From Levilactobacillus paucivorans (lineage in GTDB: Bacteria; Bacillota; Bacilli; Lactobacillales; Lactobacillaceae), in NCBI RefSeq assembly GCF_001437125.1, contig NZ_JQCA01000029.1:1-62602 (forward strand): a stretch of DNA of 62,602 nt. The letters are read 5' to 3'. A program made the translations under genes and the position numbers. The notes beneath the pieces are model-generated. The model ran no database searches. It saw nothing but the letters and a program-made list of their open reading frames with translations, and was not told the origin of the DNA. This document shows positions 1 to 8,893 of the stretch, piece by piece (the first letter of the stretch is position 1; the number at the start of each line of letters is the position of its first letter).

Positions 1-56
1 AACGCCTTATGAAATATTCTTTAATGTAGTGTTGCACTTAATTTGACAATTCAAGA
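1..56 (-). mobile_element. Partial IS30-like terminus (left window edge)
   Basis: Bases 27-51 are an inverted terminal repeat matching 62552-62576 in opposite orientation at 24 of 25 positions. By comparison with the general layout of IS30-family ends (an A/T-rich outer part containing CAATTG, followed by GCAACA inward), the element body would lie to the left, outside the window. No transposase is visible. The family assignment is from memory of such ends and is tentative. Confidence 0.5.
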
Positions 57-95
57 CATAAATGTTTTGGCGCCCAAAATTAATACCCCTCAAGG

Positions 96-123
96 TTGAC
101 ATTGCGGCTCAATAGCCTATACT
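96..123 (+). promoter_or_regulatory. Probable sigma-A promoter of mntH
   Basis: A consensus TTGACA (96-101) and TATACT (118-123) are separated by 16 bases and face mntH. Transcription from here would give a leader of roughly 150 bases. Confidence 0.7.
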
Positions 124-129
124 TACGAA

Positions 130-276
130 TGGAATCAAAGTCTGTCGTACGACCCAGTCACACGAAATTGCTCTTATTCGCACCGTTTCGACTGGGACTT
201 CTCCGGACTTTACAGGAAAGACAGAAGTCACTCGACTGCCTGAATTTCTAAGCCAATAGAAAAGAGGGATTTTTTT
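130..276 (+). promoter_or_regulatory. Structured 5' leader of mntH
   Basis: Between the promoter and the ribosome site lie several complementary segments: GTCGTACGAC (144-153), CCCAGTC/GACTGGG (153-159 with 190-196) and GACTTCT/AGAAGTC (196-202 with 223-229). The last two share or abut bases, so alternative folds are possible. I do not recognise the yybP-ykoY Mn riboswitch core here. A metal-responsive leader is possible but unproven. Confidence 0.35.
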
Positions 277-1653
277 ATGAAGAATCACGAATCCGATCCA
301 AAGTCCAAGCACCATATGATCCAATCCACTGGCGGCGACCAGAAGAGTCTCGACGAAGTTAACGGGACTGTCGAAGTTCCGCAAAACGCTGGTTTCTGGC
401 GTACCCTGATGGCCTATACCGGGCCGGGTGCCCTGATTGCCGTGGGGTATATGGACCCCGGTAACTGGATTACCTCCATCGCCGGTGGTGCCAACTACAA
501 GTACGCGTTACTGACTGTGGTCTTGCTCTCCAGTCTGGTCGCCATGCTCTTACAAGCCATGTCAGCTAGACTCGGGATTGTGACCGGGAAAGATTTAGCG
601 CAACTCACCCGCGAACGAACCGGTAAGAAGATGGGTTTCTTCCTCTGGATCGTGACCGAAGCGGCCATCATGGCTACCGATATTGCTGAAATCATCGGGT
701 CAGCCATCGCCTTGAAGCTACTGTTCGGGTTCCCACTGATTGTTGGGATTCTGATTACCACCGCCGACGTCTTAATCCTCCTGATCCTGATGAAGTTAGG
801 ATTTAGAAAGATTGAAGCCATCGTTGCTACCTTGGTTGCCGTCATCCTCTTCGTCTTCTTATACGAAGTGATCTTGGCCCAACCAAACGTGGGCCAGATG
901 TTGAAGGGCTACCTGCCTTCCAGCAAGGTGGTCACCAATCAAGGTATGCTCTACCTGTCCTTAGGGATTGTTGGGGCGACCGTCATGCCGCATGACTTGT
1001 ACCTCGGGTCATCGATCTCACAAACGCGAAACTTCGATCGCAAGGATCGCAAGAGTGTGGCCAAGGCCATTCGCTTCACCACGATCGACTCCAACATCCA
1101 ATTGACGTTGGCCTTCGTTGTGAACAGTTTGCTCTTAATCTTAGGAGCGGCCCTCTTCTTCGGGACCAACAGTGACCTGGGCCGGTTCGTGGACCTATTC
1201 AACGCCTTAAGCGACAGTAAGATTGTCGGGGCGATTGCCAGTCCAATCCTGAGTATGTTGTTTGCCTTAGCCTTACTGGCTTCCGGTCAAAGTTCCACGA
1301 TTACCGGAACCTTGGCTGGTCAAATCATCATGGAAGGGTTCATCAACCTGAAGATGCCACTCTGGGCCCAACGGGTTATCACCCGTCTGCTCTCCGTGAC
1401 GCCAGTGATCATCTTCGCCATCTACTATCACGGTAATGAAGCGAAGATTGAAAACCTCCTGACGCTCTCGCAAGTGTTCCTGAGTATCGCGTTACCGTTC
1501 GCCATGATTCCACTGGTGATGTTCACCAGTAGTAAGGATCTCATGGGTGAGTTCGTGAACAAGACGTGGTCTCGGATTCTCGGCTGGATCATTGCGGTAA
1601 TTCTGATTATCTTAAACATCTACCTAATCTTAAATACGTTACATCTCGCCTAA
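277..1653 (+). CDS. mntH: NRAMP-family divalent metal (Mn2+) transporter
   Basis: This 458-residue polytopic membrane protein imports Mn2+ (and other divalent metals) with protons. The NRAMP signature DPGNWIT (near residue 61) in the first core helix and the [10 protein letters not shown] motif (near residue 238) in helix 6 carry the metal ligands. About eleven hydrophobic segments follow a hydrophilic N-terminal tail of some 40 residues. An AGAGGGA site precedes the ATG. High Mn uptake is typical of lactobacilli, which use Mn for oxidative defence. The gene stands alone behind its own promoter and leader and ends in a clear hairpin terminator. Confidence 0.95.
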   Translation: MKNHESDPKSKHHMIQSTGGDQKSLDEVNGTVEVPQNAGFWRTLMAYTGPGALIAVGYMDPGNWITSIAGGANYKYALLTVVLLSSLVAMLLQAMSARLGIVTGKDLAQLTRERTGKKMGFFLWIVTEAAIMATDIAEIIGSAIALKLLFGFPLIVGILITTADVLILLILMKLGFRKIEAIVATLVAVILFVFLYEVILAQPNVGQMLKGYLPSSKVVTNQGMLYLSLGIVGATVMPHDLYLGSSISQTRNFDRKDRKSVAKAIRFTTIDSNIQLTLAFVVNSLLLILGAALFFGTNSDLGRFVDLFNALSDSKIVGAIASPILSMLFALALLASGQSSTITGTLAGQIIMEGFINLKMPLWAQRVITRLLSVTPVIIFAIYYHGNEAKIENLLTLSQVFLSIALPFAMIPLVMFTSSKDLMGEFVNKTWSRILGWIIAVILIILNIYLILNTLHLA

Positions 1654-1664
1654 CCATGACGAGT

Positions 1665-1695
1665 AGCCCGGCCGGCTTGGTCGGGCTTTTCTTTT
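1665..1695 (+). terminator. Terminator of mntH
   Basis: A GC-rich stem (AGCCCGGCC with GGTCGGGCT, one G-T pair) is followed by a T-rich run, 11 bases after the mntH stop codon. Confidence 0.8.
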
Positions 1696-1780
1696 GCCGT
1701 CAGTTAGCTTGCTCGACTGCTTACCAACCGTTGACTTCTCCGCAATCACAGCGTATAACTAAAAAAACGAGGTGAGCCCT

Positions 1781-2311
1781 ATGGCAGATTATCAAGTTTC
1801 CAAAACGATTGTGCTCAAGTCCCCCACGGCCGACGACGCCCCGGGATTATTTGACCTCGTCGACGCGGATCGCCAAACGCTGCGCCGTTGGTTGCCCTGG
1901 GCAGATGACACCGAAGCGGTGGCGGATGAGGCCGCCTTTCTCCGCATTTGCCAACGCCAGATGGCGCACGGTGAACTTTGGCTAGCCGTAATTTGGGTCG
2001 ACAATCGGCCGGCTGGCATGATCGACCTGCACAACATCCACGACGGTCAGGCCGAGGTGGGTTACTGGTTAGGACGTGCCTTTCAGGGCCGCGGGGTCAT
2101 GACGCAGTGCCTCGAAACCGTTGAGCAGATCGCCTTTACCACGCTTCATCTGCGTAAACTCTTCTTGTTAGCGGCTAGTGGTAATTTCGCCAGTCAAGGA
2201 GTGGCAAAACGCCGTCACTTTCAAGTGGAGGGCCGGTTGCGCCAACAGATTCCCGATACCCACGGCGGTTATTGGGACGCGGTGTTATTTGCGAAGTTGG
2301 CTTCGGATTGA
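1781..2311 (+). CDS. GNAT acetyltransferase, RimJ/RimL type
   Basis: About 176 residues of the RimJ/RimL GNAT fold: an early LKSPTADDAPGLFDLVD segment, the central VGYWLGRAFQGRGVMTQ acetyl-CoA loop (R/Q-x-x-G-x-G/A type), and the C-terminal ASGNFASQGVAKRR segment that in relatives reads N-x-x-S-x-x-V-x-x-K. Such enzymes acetylate protein N-termini, notably of ribosomal proteins, or small amines; the substrate is not predictable here. An upstream in-frame GTG at 1772 exists, but the ATG at 1781 has a GAGGTG site at ideal distance. Single-gene unit with its own terminator. Confidence 0.85.
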   Translation: MADYQVSKTIVLKSPTADDAPGLFDLVDADRQTLRRWLPWADDTEAVADEAAFLRICQRQMAHGELWLAVIWVDNRPAGMIDLHNIHDGQAEVGYWLGRAFQGRGVMTQCLETVEQIAFTTLHLRKLFLLAASGNFASQGVAKRRHFQVEGRLRQQIPDTHGGYWDAVLFAKLASD

Positions 2312-2331
2312 ATTTTTTAGCGTAAATTAAA

Positions 2332-2370
2332 GGCGGTGTGTTCCCGGAAATGGGAGCACACCGCCTGTTT
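2332..2370 (+). terminator. Terminator after the RimL-like gene
   Basis: A 14-bp stem (2332-2345 with 2352-2365, one wobble) and a six-base loop are followed by a TTTT-containing tail. Confidence 0.85.
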
Positions 2371-2381
2371 TAATTATTTAG

Positions 2382-2446
2382 CTTTTTGAATTTACTCTGT
2401 TGAAACGTGCCAGCCAGGACAGTTGGTTCCGACTCTTTGAATTTAC
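2382..2446 (-). repeat. Truncated type IV nested-hairpin element
   Basis: The segment carries the outer parts of the type IV unit (GAAACGTG, CCAGCCAGGACAG, then CTCTTTGAATTT) but lacks the central hairpin and the GCTTAACCCC/GACGTTAATGCTCG boxes. It reads as an internal-deletion derivative of the adjacent full copy. The strand is that of the upstream SDR gene, to whose 3' side it lies. Confidence 0.55.
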
Positions 2447-2562
2447 CTGGCCGAAACGTGCCAGCCAGGGCAGCCGACTCCGCTTAACCCCGTAAAGAAA
2501 ATCATCCAGGTTCGGGATGATTCTCTTTACGACGTTAATGCTCGCTTGGGTTGGCTCTTTGA
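2446..2562 (-). repeat. Type IV nested-hairpin element (decayed outer stem)
   Basis: Conserved boxes CGAAACGTG, CCGCTTAACCCCGT and ACGACGTTAATGCTCG surround an inner hairpin (GTAAAGAaAATCATCC with GGATGATTCTCTTTAC). Unlike the copies at 2573, 14840 and 20131, the outermost arms pair poorly here, suggesting decay or a deletion on one side. Confidence 0.65.
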
Positions 2563-2572
2563 TTTTACACAG

Positions 2573-2697
2573 TCGAAACGTGTGGTTAAAGGCAGCTGGT
2601 TGCGCTTAACCCCGTTAGGAAACTAATCCAAAACCAGGATTAATTCCCTAACGACGTTAATGCTCGCCAGCTAACCGCCTTTAACCGCACTCTTTTA
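2573..2697 (-). repeat. Type IV nested-hairpin element
   Basis: The outer stem GTGTGGTTAAAGGC pairs with GCCTTTAACCGCAC; a middle stem AGCTGG/CCAGCT and an inner hairpin beginning GTTAGG and ending CCTAAC sit inside. Conserved boxes GCGCTTAACCCCG and CGACGTTAATGCTCG flank the inner hairpin. The unit ends in GCACTCTTTT directly against the stop codon of the minus-strand SDR gene at 2698, so it would be the start of that gene's 3' untranslated region. Arm sequences are unrelated to those of the copy at 20131 but equally complementary. Confidence 0.8.
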
Positions 2698-3447
2698 CTA
2701 GGCTCTCTGTCCGCCGTCAACGGTAAATTCAGCACCATTAGCGAATGAAGATTCGTCGCTACCTAAGTAGACACAAACCTCACCGATGTCTTGTGGCTTA
2801 CCTAAGTGGCCCACTGGCACCGTCTTGGTGATTTGTTCCTTGGCAGCTGCGGGGATGATGGCCGTATCGATCCAGCCTGGGTGAACGGAGTTAACACGGA
2901 TATCAATCCCACGTTGGGCTAAGTTCAAGGCCGTGGCGTGGCTCAACATCCGGGTCCCACCCTTACTTGCGGAGTATGCTGGGGCCATTGGTAACCCAAT
3001 CAAACCGGCAACTGAGGATACGTTGATGATGGAGCCCTTGGCGTCGTTGGTCTTTTGCATCGTCTTGATAGCGGCCTTTTCACCTAAGAAATTAGCGGTC
3101 AGGTTGATGTCGATCACCTTTTGCCAGTCTTCTAATGACAGGTCTTCAATAGCCGTGTTCGGGCCACCAATTCCGGCATTGTTAACCAGGATATCCAGCT
3201 TACCAAACTTTTCAACGGTCGCGTCGATCACCTTTTGCCAGTCGGCTTCTTTGGCAACATCCTGTTGCACGAAGAGACTGACGTCGTCCCCAAACTTTTC
3301 AACGGCGGCATGGCCCCCATCGACGTTGTGGTTGGCGGTAATAACTACCTTGGCACCTTCGCGAACGTAGCATTCGGCAATACCGAGGCCGATTCCGGCA
3401 ACCCCACCGGTAATAATGGCAACTTTACCCTTTAAACGATCAGTCAT
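2698..3447 (-). CDS. SDR-family alcohol/ketone oxidoreductase
   Basis: The 249-residue classical short-chain dehydrogenase has the TGGVAGIG cofactor loop near residue 14, NNAGIGG near residue 90, an INVSSVAG serine, and the catalytic YSASK near residues 160-164. The C-terminal [10 protein letters not shown] and VDGG segments resemble the (R)-specific alcohol dehydrogenases of Lactobacillus brevis and kefiri. Those are NADPH and Mg-dependent; the ITANHN sequence after beta-2 leaves cofactor preference open. It likely interconverts carbonyls and secondary alcohols. An AAAGGA site precedes the ATG. The gene is monocistronic and its stop abuts a type IV element. Confidence 0.88.
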   Translation of the reverse strand: MTDRLKGKVAIITGGVAGIGLGIAECYVREGAKVVITANHNVDGGHAAVEKFGDDVSLFVQQDVAKEADWQKVIDATVEKFGKLDILVNNAGIGGPNTAIEDLSLEDWQKVIDINLTANFLGEKAAIKTMQKTNDAKGSIINVSSVAGLIGLPMAPAYSASKGGTRMLSHATALNLAQRGIDIRVNSVHPGWIDTAIIPAAAKEQITKTVPVGHLGKPQDIGEVCVYLGSDESSFANGAEFTVDGGQRA

Positions 3448-3593
3448 ATCAAATCATCCTTTCAATCTTTTCTATTGTTCAGAATATCACACTCGGCTGG
3501 TGGGGGAAAATAATTACCCCTCTTAGTCGTTGATCGGCAACACTGGTCTTACGAACAACACCTATCAATTAGGATTTGCGCGATGGGTCTTCC

Positions 3594-3732
3594 GGGTGGT
3601 GCCTGAGAGGGCTGGAACGCCATGGGCGCGGTGGGAAGCCAAAGAGCGGTCTCCCCACCCGGCCTTATTGTAAGCTGACCAAAAACGTCAGCCAACAATA
3701 ACGACACGGCTGAGCCCTCTCAGGCACCACCC
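3594..3732 (+). repeat. Type III covarying palindromic element
   Basis: A perfect 20-bp closing stem joins 3594-3613 to 3713-3732. Inside are a GGTGGG/CCCACC hairpin (about 3630-3661) and a longer hairpin TTATTGT..GCTGAC / GTCAGC..ACAATAA. Junction motifs GGAACGCCATGGGCGCG, CGGCC and ACGACACGGCTGAGC are shared with the copies at 5648 and 53388, whereas stem sequences differ. No coding potential. Confidence 0.8.
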
Positions 3733-3835
3733 TCCAGACCTTTTTCCTCAACGGGACACGTTCTGCTTCACTCTTAAGTAGTCGAGCAACAACAAACTAC
3801 AATTAGTTACTAGCTACATAACAACGACCGATTCA

Positions 3836-3867
3836 TAAAAAAATCCGAGACCTGCGCGCCCCGGATT
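3836..3867 (-). terminator. Terminator of the aldehyde dehydrogenase gene
   Basis: Read on the minus strand, AATCCGGG pairs with CTCGGATT and is followed by a run of T. It begins about 20 bases beyond the stop at 3889. Confidence 0.75.
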
Positions 3868-3888
3868 TTAGTTTTTTATTCTTTTAGC

Positions 3889-5304
3889 TTAAAACTTGTG
3901 GGCTAAGACTAAGCCACCAGTTTCGTCCTCATTTGGATGGTCGCGCTTAACCACGAGTTCCTGGTTGACGAAGCTGAAGATCCCGCTCTGGCCAAGTTCA
4001 CGTCCGAAGCCAGACTTCTTGACCCCACCGAATTCGAGTTCTGGCAAGGAACTGAAGAAGGTGTTGACGAAGACCATTCCCGTTTCGATCCGGGATGCTA
4101 ATTCGGCACCATATTCGGCACTACCGGCAAAGACGATTCCGCCTAAACCGTAGTCGGCGTCGTTAGCCAAGGCGATGGCTGCATCGTCATCCTTAACCTT
4201 GTAAACCTGCGCCACGGGACCGAACATTTCCTTCCCGTAGGCGGGGTTGTCCTTGGTGATGTTGGTTAAGATGGTTGGCATGAAGAACTGGCCATCGTCG
4301 TCGATTGGTTCGTGGACGTAGTAGGCTGTCGCGCCACCAGCAATAGCTTCATCGACTTGAGCCTGTAACTTTTCCTTAGCCCGCTTGGAGTTCATTGGGG
4401 CTAACGTCGTACTTGGGTCCATTGGATCGCCCATCTTCACGGACGAGAAGGCAGCCTTCAAGGAAGCTAGGAATTCATCGTAGTTGTTTTCAGTAACGAT
4501 GAAGCGCTTGGAAGACGTGCAGACCTGCCCGGCGTTGTACAAACGAGCCCGTGGTGCGATGTTCTTAACATCGGTCATGTTAGCATCGTGCGCAACGATA
4601 AAGGCATCGACCCCACCGAGTTCCATCGTGGTCTTCTTGAGGTGTTCACCGGCAACCTTGGCAACGGCAACTCCACCCCGTTCGGAACCGGTCAAGGCAA
4701 CCCCTTGAACCCGTTTGTCAGCGACGACATCGGAGACTTGGTCGTAGGATAAGAACAAGTTGGTTAAGGCCCCTTCAGGCGCCCCGGCCCGGCGAACGGC
4801 GTCTTCGAAAGCTAACGCTGAGGCTGGGGTAATGGCAGCATGCTTGTAAACGATGGGGTCACCCACGGCAAAGTTCGGGGCGAAGATCCGCATCATTTGG
4901 TAGTAAGGGAAGTTCCAAGGTTCCACCGCCATCATGACACCCAGTGGATGGTTCTCAAGTTGAGCTTCACCGGCGATGGATTCGATGGCCCGCGGCTTCA
5001 AGAGTTCCTCGGCGTGGTCGGCATAGTAGTCGGCAATCATCGCACACAGAATCACTTCACCCTTAGCTTCACCGATCAACTTACCCATGTCCACCGTTAA
5101 CACCTTAGCGAGACTATCGGTCTCATCTCTAAAGATCTGTGCCAACTTGTGGAGTACTGGAATTCGGCTGGATACTGGATCATTTCGCCATTTCAAATAG
5201 AGTTTTTGTGCCTTTGCTAAACTTTCTTCGACATACTCAGGAGTTGCGTCTTCATAAGTCTTCACAACTTCATTGGTATAGGGATTGGTTGTTTGATAAG
5301 CCAT
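3889..5304 (-). CDS. gabD: Succinate-semialdehyde dehydrogenase-type aldehyde dehydrogenase
   Basis: This 471-residue NAD(P)-dependent aldehyde dehydrogenase shows the VEPWNFPYYQ cofactor segment, the ELGGVDAFIV motif with the general-base Glu, and GQVCTSSKRF with the nucleophilic Cys. These spellings match the ELGGSDPFIV and GQVCTAAKRF of lactobacillar succinate-semialdehyde dehydrogenases. It would oxidise succinate semialdehyde or similar aldehydes in the cytoplasm. The ATG at 5304 is chosen because AAGGAGGAG lies 7-8 bases upstream; the reading frame extends nine codons further without a good site. No GABA transaminase is nearby, so the physiological substrate is uncertain. Confidence 0.88.
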   Translation of the reverse strand: MAYQTTNPYTNEVVKTYEDATPEYVEESLAKAQKLYLKWRNDPVSSRIPVLHKLAQIFRDETDSLAKVLTVDMGKLIGEAKGEVILCAMIADYYADHAEELLKPRAIESIAGEAQLENHPLGVMMAVEPWNFPYYQMMRIFAPNFAVGDPIVYKHAAITPASALAFEDAVRRAGAPEGALTNLFLSYDQVSDVVADKRVQGVALTGSERGGVAVAKVAGEHLKKTTMELGGVDAFIVAHDANMTDVKNIAPRARLYNAGQVCTSSKRFIVTENNYDEFLASLKAAFSSVKMGDPMDPSTTLAPMNSKRAKEKLQAQVDEAIAGGATAYYVHEPIDDDGQFFMPTILTNITKDNPAYGKEMFGPVAQVYKVKDDDAAIALANDADYGLGGIVFAGSAEYGAELASRIETGMVFVNTFFSSLPELEFGGVKKSGFGRELGQSGIFSFVNQELVVKRDHPNEDETGGLVLAHKF

Positions 5305-5647
5305 TCTACTTCTCCTCCTTATTGGGGTCATTCACGTTCACAAAGTAACCCCTTACATTTGACACTATACCCTCATAGATTGCGGAACGCTAGTATTTCG
5401 TTTGTGAGTTTCTATTCAAGATCTCTTGTGAAATTGCACACGGATTTAAAGCGCTATCATAATTTTCTAACAAAATTGGTCTATGGTTGAATTCTAGGTA
5501 AGACAATAAGATTTCAACTGCTTAATTTTCCTCGAAAACGACGGCTAAACCGGCGAATGTGTTCAAACATCACAAGTGGCAGACTGTACGCCAGTTATCC
5601 GAACTAGCCGGCCAAAAACGAAATGAGTCATTGGATTAACTCGTGTC

Positions 5648-5812
5648 GGCCGGAGGACAGTTCCAGACGAGCTCAGTCGTGCCGTTTGCCTTAGCGGAGT
5701 GGTTTTTCTCCGGTTAGGCAAAGACCGTGCTTGAAGACTTTCGCTTCTCAGAAAGGCTTCAAGTCGCGTCCACAACGTTCCAGCCCGTCTGGAACTGTCC
5801 GGAGGCATGGCC
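5648..5812 (-). repeat. Type III covarying palindromic element
   Basis: The 15-bp perfect closing stem GGACAGTTCCAGACG (5655-5669) pairs with 5786-5800, and CCGGAGG occurs just outside both arms. On the minus strand it carries GGCTGGAACG, TGTGGACGCG, a GACTTGAAG/CTTCAAG hairpin, a GTTTGCCTNA.. hairpin and ACGGCACGACTGAGC, aligning with the copies at 3594 and 53388 despite different arms. Confidence 0.78.
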
Positions 5813-5822
5813 AGATGGATCC

Positions 5823-5853
5823 AAAAAAAGCGACTCTCGTGAGGAGAGTCGCT
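5823..5853 (-). terminator. Terminator of the TetR gene
   Basis: A perfect 10-bp stem AGCGACTCTC/GAGAGTCGCT with a five-base loop runs into seven T residues on the minus strand, just after the stop codon at 5863. Confidence 0.92.
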
Positions 5854-5862
5854 CGATAAGTA

Positions 5863-6429
5863 TTAGCTTAACTTCCAACGGTCCAAAATCCCGTTGAACA
5901 GGCGGTTGGCCGTGGTAATCTGGTCCAACACCGTCCGGGGGCTAGCGGTAAAGTTATCGTTTGCCCACTTATTAATTATTCCCAACGAGCCCGCGGCAAT
6001 GAATTCCGCGGACGTGTCGATCACGTCTTCCTTTAAGTAACGGTACTCAGGCATTGCGTGGAGCAAAATTGACAATCTTGACGCCACAAACTCATTCGCA
6101 GATTGACGCCAGACGCCCCCATCGTATGGGTAAGCGTTCAAGAAAAGTTTCGAATGGTCAGCGATCCGTTCCAATAATTGGATCGTTGCCGGCCGCCAAT
6201 TTTCTAGGGTCAATGCCGTGGGTTGTTCATGCCGTGGGGCGTCCACGATAAAGTGTTGGTAGACAAAGCCCAACAATTCATACTTGTCAGCAAAGTAGTA
6301 GTAGAACGTTTTCCGGTGAACCTCCGCCTCGTCAGCGATCTCACGGACCGTGACCTTGTCAAACGTATTGTGGTTTAACAGCGAAGCCAAGGCCTCCGCA
6401 ATACGCTCCTTAGTTTCCGATGCAGCCAT
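5863..6429 (-). CDS. TetR/AcrR-family transcriptional regulator
   Basis: A 188-residue regulator. The N-terminal 50 residues form a TetR helix-turn-helix: KERIAEALASLL, then VTVREIADEAEVHRKTFYYYFADKYEL. The C-terminal part is helical and ligand-binding, of the length usual for the family, but its effector is not recognisable. The ATG at 6429 has GGAGGT seven bases upstream; the frame extends nine codons further upstream. A perfect 9-bp inverted repeat lies at 6476-6506 in its promoter region and may be its own operator. Its target gene may be itself or an unlinked gene, since both neighbours have their own signals. Confidence 0.88.
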   Translation of the reverse strand: MAASETKERIAEALASLLNHNTFDKVTVREIADEAEVHRKTFYYYFADKYELLGFVYQHFIVDAPRHEQPTALTLENWRPATIQLLERIADHSKLFLNAYPYDGGVWRQSANEFVASRLSILLHAMPEYRYLKEDVIDTSAEFIAAGSLGIINKWANDNFTASPRTVLDQITTANRLFNGILDRWKLS

Positions 6430-6475
6430 CGTGATACCTCCAATCATACACACCATTTAGATTTTTATTTTGCAC

Positions 6476-6506
6476 GTTACTAGCATCCCCCCCGGAAGCT
6501 AGTAAC
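6476..6506. promoter_or_regulatory. Inverted repeat upstream of the tetR gene
   Basis: GTTACTAGC and GCTAGTAAC are separated by 13 bases including a run of seven C. The position, 47 bases upstream of the TetR start, suggests an autoregulatory operator. The rest of 6507-6757 is AT-rich and I see no further gene in it. Confidence 0.4.
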
Positions 6507-6757
6507 CTTAACTAACATCCTAAGCTGACTAAAATTATACGCGTCTTCACGCCAGATAAAACCCTTTTCAGAGAAAAATGTCAGTTAGTTGCTCATTAGT
6601 TATATCTATCAACTATAACCTCGATTATCCTTTAAACAGCCTTGATTATAGCATAACCACTGATATATTGTACGATACTTTTGTGCACAATAGGTAATTT
6701 ATCCGTAAATTTTCTGAAAAACCCGAAATCTTTTTCGTTAATTACCTCACCAGTGAG

Positions 6758-7252
6758 TCATTTTAACGGTCCCTCCAGCTCTAAGAGCCATTGTTTCCGT
6801 TTTAGGCCCCCCGCATAACCAGTTAAATCCCCATTTTTACCAACTACGCGGTGACAAGGAATGACCAGACTAATCGGGTTGTGACCAACCGCACCCCCGA
6901 CAGCACGCGCTCCGGGATTGTGGCCGATCGCCATCGCAACCTTATCTGCTATCTCGCCATAGGTCCAAACTTGACCATACGGGATTGTTCGTAACACTTG
7001 CCAAACTTGACGCCGCAACGGCGTCCCGTCAGGCCGAACCGGGAAAGTAACGGATGGTTGTGCGCCGTCAAAGTAAGCCGCCAACCAAGTCGCGAGCTGG
7101 TCAAATACCGGACAATCGCCAGTCGGCGTCGCGGCGGGCAACGTACTCCCGAAGTGTTCCTGATCATCGAACCACAAACCGGTAATGGCCGACCCATCGC
7201 TAGCCGCGGTCATCGATCCCAGTGGCGTGTCAAATTGCTTTTGCCACATCAT
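6758..7252 (-). CDS. ogt: Methylated-DNA--[protein]-cysteine S-methyltransferase
   Basis: The protein repairs O6-methylguanine by moving the alkyl group to its own cysteine. The active-site segment VIPCHRVV sits near residue 130, preceded by VWTYGEIA and by the DNA-binding RAVGGAVGHNP helix, and followed by LTGYAGGLKRKQWLL. The N-terminal domain (about 65 residues) is of Ogt type, and the roughly 164-residue length fits. Start codons GTG 7258, ATG 7252 and ATG 7249 are all in frame; an AAAGGG site best serves 7252 or 7249. Confidence 0.93.
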   Translation of the reverse strand: MMWQKQFDTPLGSMTAASDGSAITGLWFDDQEHFGSTLPAATPTGDCPVFDQLATWLAAYFDGAQPSVTFPVRPDGTPLRRQVWQVLRTIPYGQVWTYGEIADKVAMAIGHNPGARAVGGAVGHNPISLVIPCHRVVGKNGDLTGYAGGLKRKQWLLELEGPLK

Positions 7253-7258
7253 GATCAC

Positions 7259-7618
7259 CCTTTTTTACTTATTTTATCATTAAAAAAGACGATAGGCTAA
7301 CATTAGTCAATTAAATTTTTAGCGAGGCCACCCTTCCTAGTGGTTAGTCCACCGGTCTTCAGGTCCTTATTGGCGTCCGATCCCACCAACCACGCACCCT
7401 ATCCGCAAACTAACGCTGTTAATTGTTCCATAACTAGGTTGAAAAAAGAATTTAATTGCTGTTAGATTTTCTAGGGTGATCGCCGGTCAGGGCCACCAAC
7501 ACTAAAGCCTGAAACTGTCAAAGCTAGTCTTTGCCAATTTCATCTGGTAACCACCCCTGTCGGTTCAAATCGCCAGAATTATTATCTCAACCACTGACGG
7601 ACATTTATAACAAAAGGT
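7259..7618. other. Gene-free stretch
   Basis: I see no coding region, strong promoter or convincing repeat here. The segment about 7330-7400 has weak GTGGTT/AACCAC complementarity and could be a decayed palindromic element, but too little is conserved to claim it. Confidence 0.4.
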
Positions 7619-7668
7619 GAAAATAACCACATCAGTCGCCCAAACCTAGGACGATCTAATGTGGTTAT
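7619..7668 (-). terminator. Terminator of ndh
   Basis: The 10-bp perfect arms ATAACCACAT (7623-7632) and ATGTGGTTAT (7659-7668) enclose a 26-base loop, ending in TTTTC on the minus strand shortly after the ndh stop. Confidence 0.65.
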
Positions 7669-7690
7669 CTCAATACTACCGATTTAAATT

Positions 7691-8893
7691 TTAGTGATAC
7701 AGGTCGAACCGACCCTTGCTGAAGACGGTACTCAGGTGGGCACTTTCCAGTAAGGAACGGTCGGTGATAACCTTCTTCATCGCTGAGGCAACGTAGCCCT
7801 TGATCTTACGGTTACTACTGAAGATTTCACCGATTCCGTCGCGGTCACTCAGTGAGGCCACGGTCCCGACGGACTTGTAAACGAAGGGTAAGGTCTCACG
7901 ACCACGCCGTTGTAAACCGATATTCTTGGCGGCTTGTGCCCCCGCAGCCAAGGCAATTTGCGCCGTGGTTGGGTAAGGACGCTCGCTGTCGGCATCCATG
8001 ACGGCGGCCACGTCACCCACGATGTAAACTTCAGGATGGTCGGCTATGGACAGATCGGGTTCAACAACGACTCGGTTCCGCCGTTGTTCGAAGCCGGAAT
8101 CCGCGATAACTTGTGAGCCACTGACCCCCACGGTCCAAACGATCGTGTTGGCCGGCACTTCGTGTTCCTCATCGTTGCCGTCGCTGTAAACGACCGCACC
8201 GGGCTTGATTTCCTTAATGTTGGAGCCTAGCTTCATGTCGACGTTGTGCTTAGCCATGAAGGCCATCGCATAATCTGCCAGGGACTTGTCAAACATTGGC
8301 AAGATGGCTGGTGACCGTTCCAGACAAACCAGCTTGATGGCCGGCGTGTTGTAGCGCGTCTGGAGCTTTGGCAGAGACTGCGTCAATTCACCCAGGAGTT
8401 CAATCCCGGTAAATCCAGCCCCACAAACGGCGACTACTAAGTCGTTGGGATCTTGGCTCTGGGCATAGCCCTTTACCTTGGCCTCAATGTGCTGGTAAAC
8501 AGCCTCGGAGGTTGCCAAATCATCCATTGGTAAGGCATTCTCCTCGGCCCCTTTCAGACCAAATGTTTCGGACTGGAAGCCTAAAGCCACAATTACATAA
8601 TCATAGGTGATCGGTTCGTGATCCGCCAACGTGACCTGCTTCTGATCCACGTCTACGTTGGTAACCGTGTCGCAAATGAAGTCCACGCGACTACTGATGA
8701 CATCATTAATCTCATAGGTGATCCGGTCGGGCGCAATGGTCCCCGCCGCCACCTCGTGCAGATTGGTTTTTTCCGTGTGGGTACTCGTCTTATCAACTAA
8801 AATAATTTTATCTTCACTAGGTACCTCACGCTGTAGGAACTTGATTGCCCGCATGCCTGCGTAGCCACCACCGAGAACTAAAATCGTTGCCAT
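7691..8893 (-). CDS. ndh: Type-II NADH dehydrogenase (FAD-dependent, NDH-2)
   Basis: A 400-residue flavoprotein that passes electrons from NADH to membrane quinone without pumping protons. The N-terminal FAD fold has VLGGGYAGM; the second Rossmann fold has VAVCGAGFTGIEL near residue 155; the FAD-closing segment is YIVGDVAAV near residue 290; and PYPTTAQIALAAGAQAAKN is typical of NDH-2. The C-terminus is a membrane-associated amphipathic stretch. AAAGGGG precedes the ATG. The upstream region contains a TATAAT box (9041-9048 area, minus strand) and a near-consensus Rex-like site, consistent with control by the NADH/NAD ratio. Confidence 0.92.
   Translation of the reverse strand: MATILVLGGGYAGMRAIKFLQREVPSEDKIILVDKTSTHTEKTNLHEVAAGTIAPDRITYEINDVISSRVDFICDTVTNVDVDQKQVTLADHEPITYDYVIVALGFQSETFGLKGAEENALPMDDLATSEAVYQHIEAKVKGYAQSQDPNDLVVAVCGAGFTGIELLGELTQSLPKLQTRYNTPAIKLVCLERSPAILPMFDKSLADYAMAFMAKHNVDMKLGSNIKEIKPGAVVYSDGNDEEHEVPANTIVWTVGVSGSQVIADSGFEQRRNRVVVEPDLSIADHPEVYIVGDVAAVMDADSERPYPTTAQIALAAGAQAAKNIGLQRRGRETLPFVYKSVGTVASLSDRDGIGEIFSSNRKIKGYVASAMKKVITDRSLLESAHLSTVFSKGRFDLYH

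Noticed and set aside
43-71. Outward promoter from the IS30-like end driving mntH
   Set aside because: TTGACA is present at 43-48 but no -10 box lies at a suitable distance; a better promoter is at 96-123.
2933-3370. 145-codon plus-strand frame
   Set aside because: It is the antisense shadow of the SDR gene, whose motifs and ribosome site are clear on the minus strand.
5563-5808. Open frame of about 80 codons on the minus strand
   Set aside because: It covers a type III palindromic element, has no ribosome site and arises from GC-rich repeat sequence.
7330-7400. Possible decayed palindromic element
   Set aside because: Only a short GTGGTT/AACCAC complementarity; none of the family junction motifs are present.
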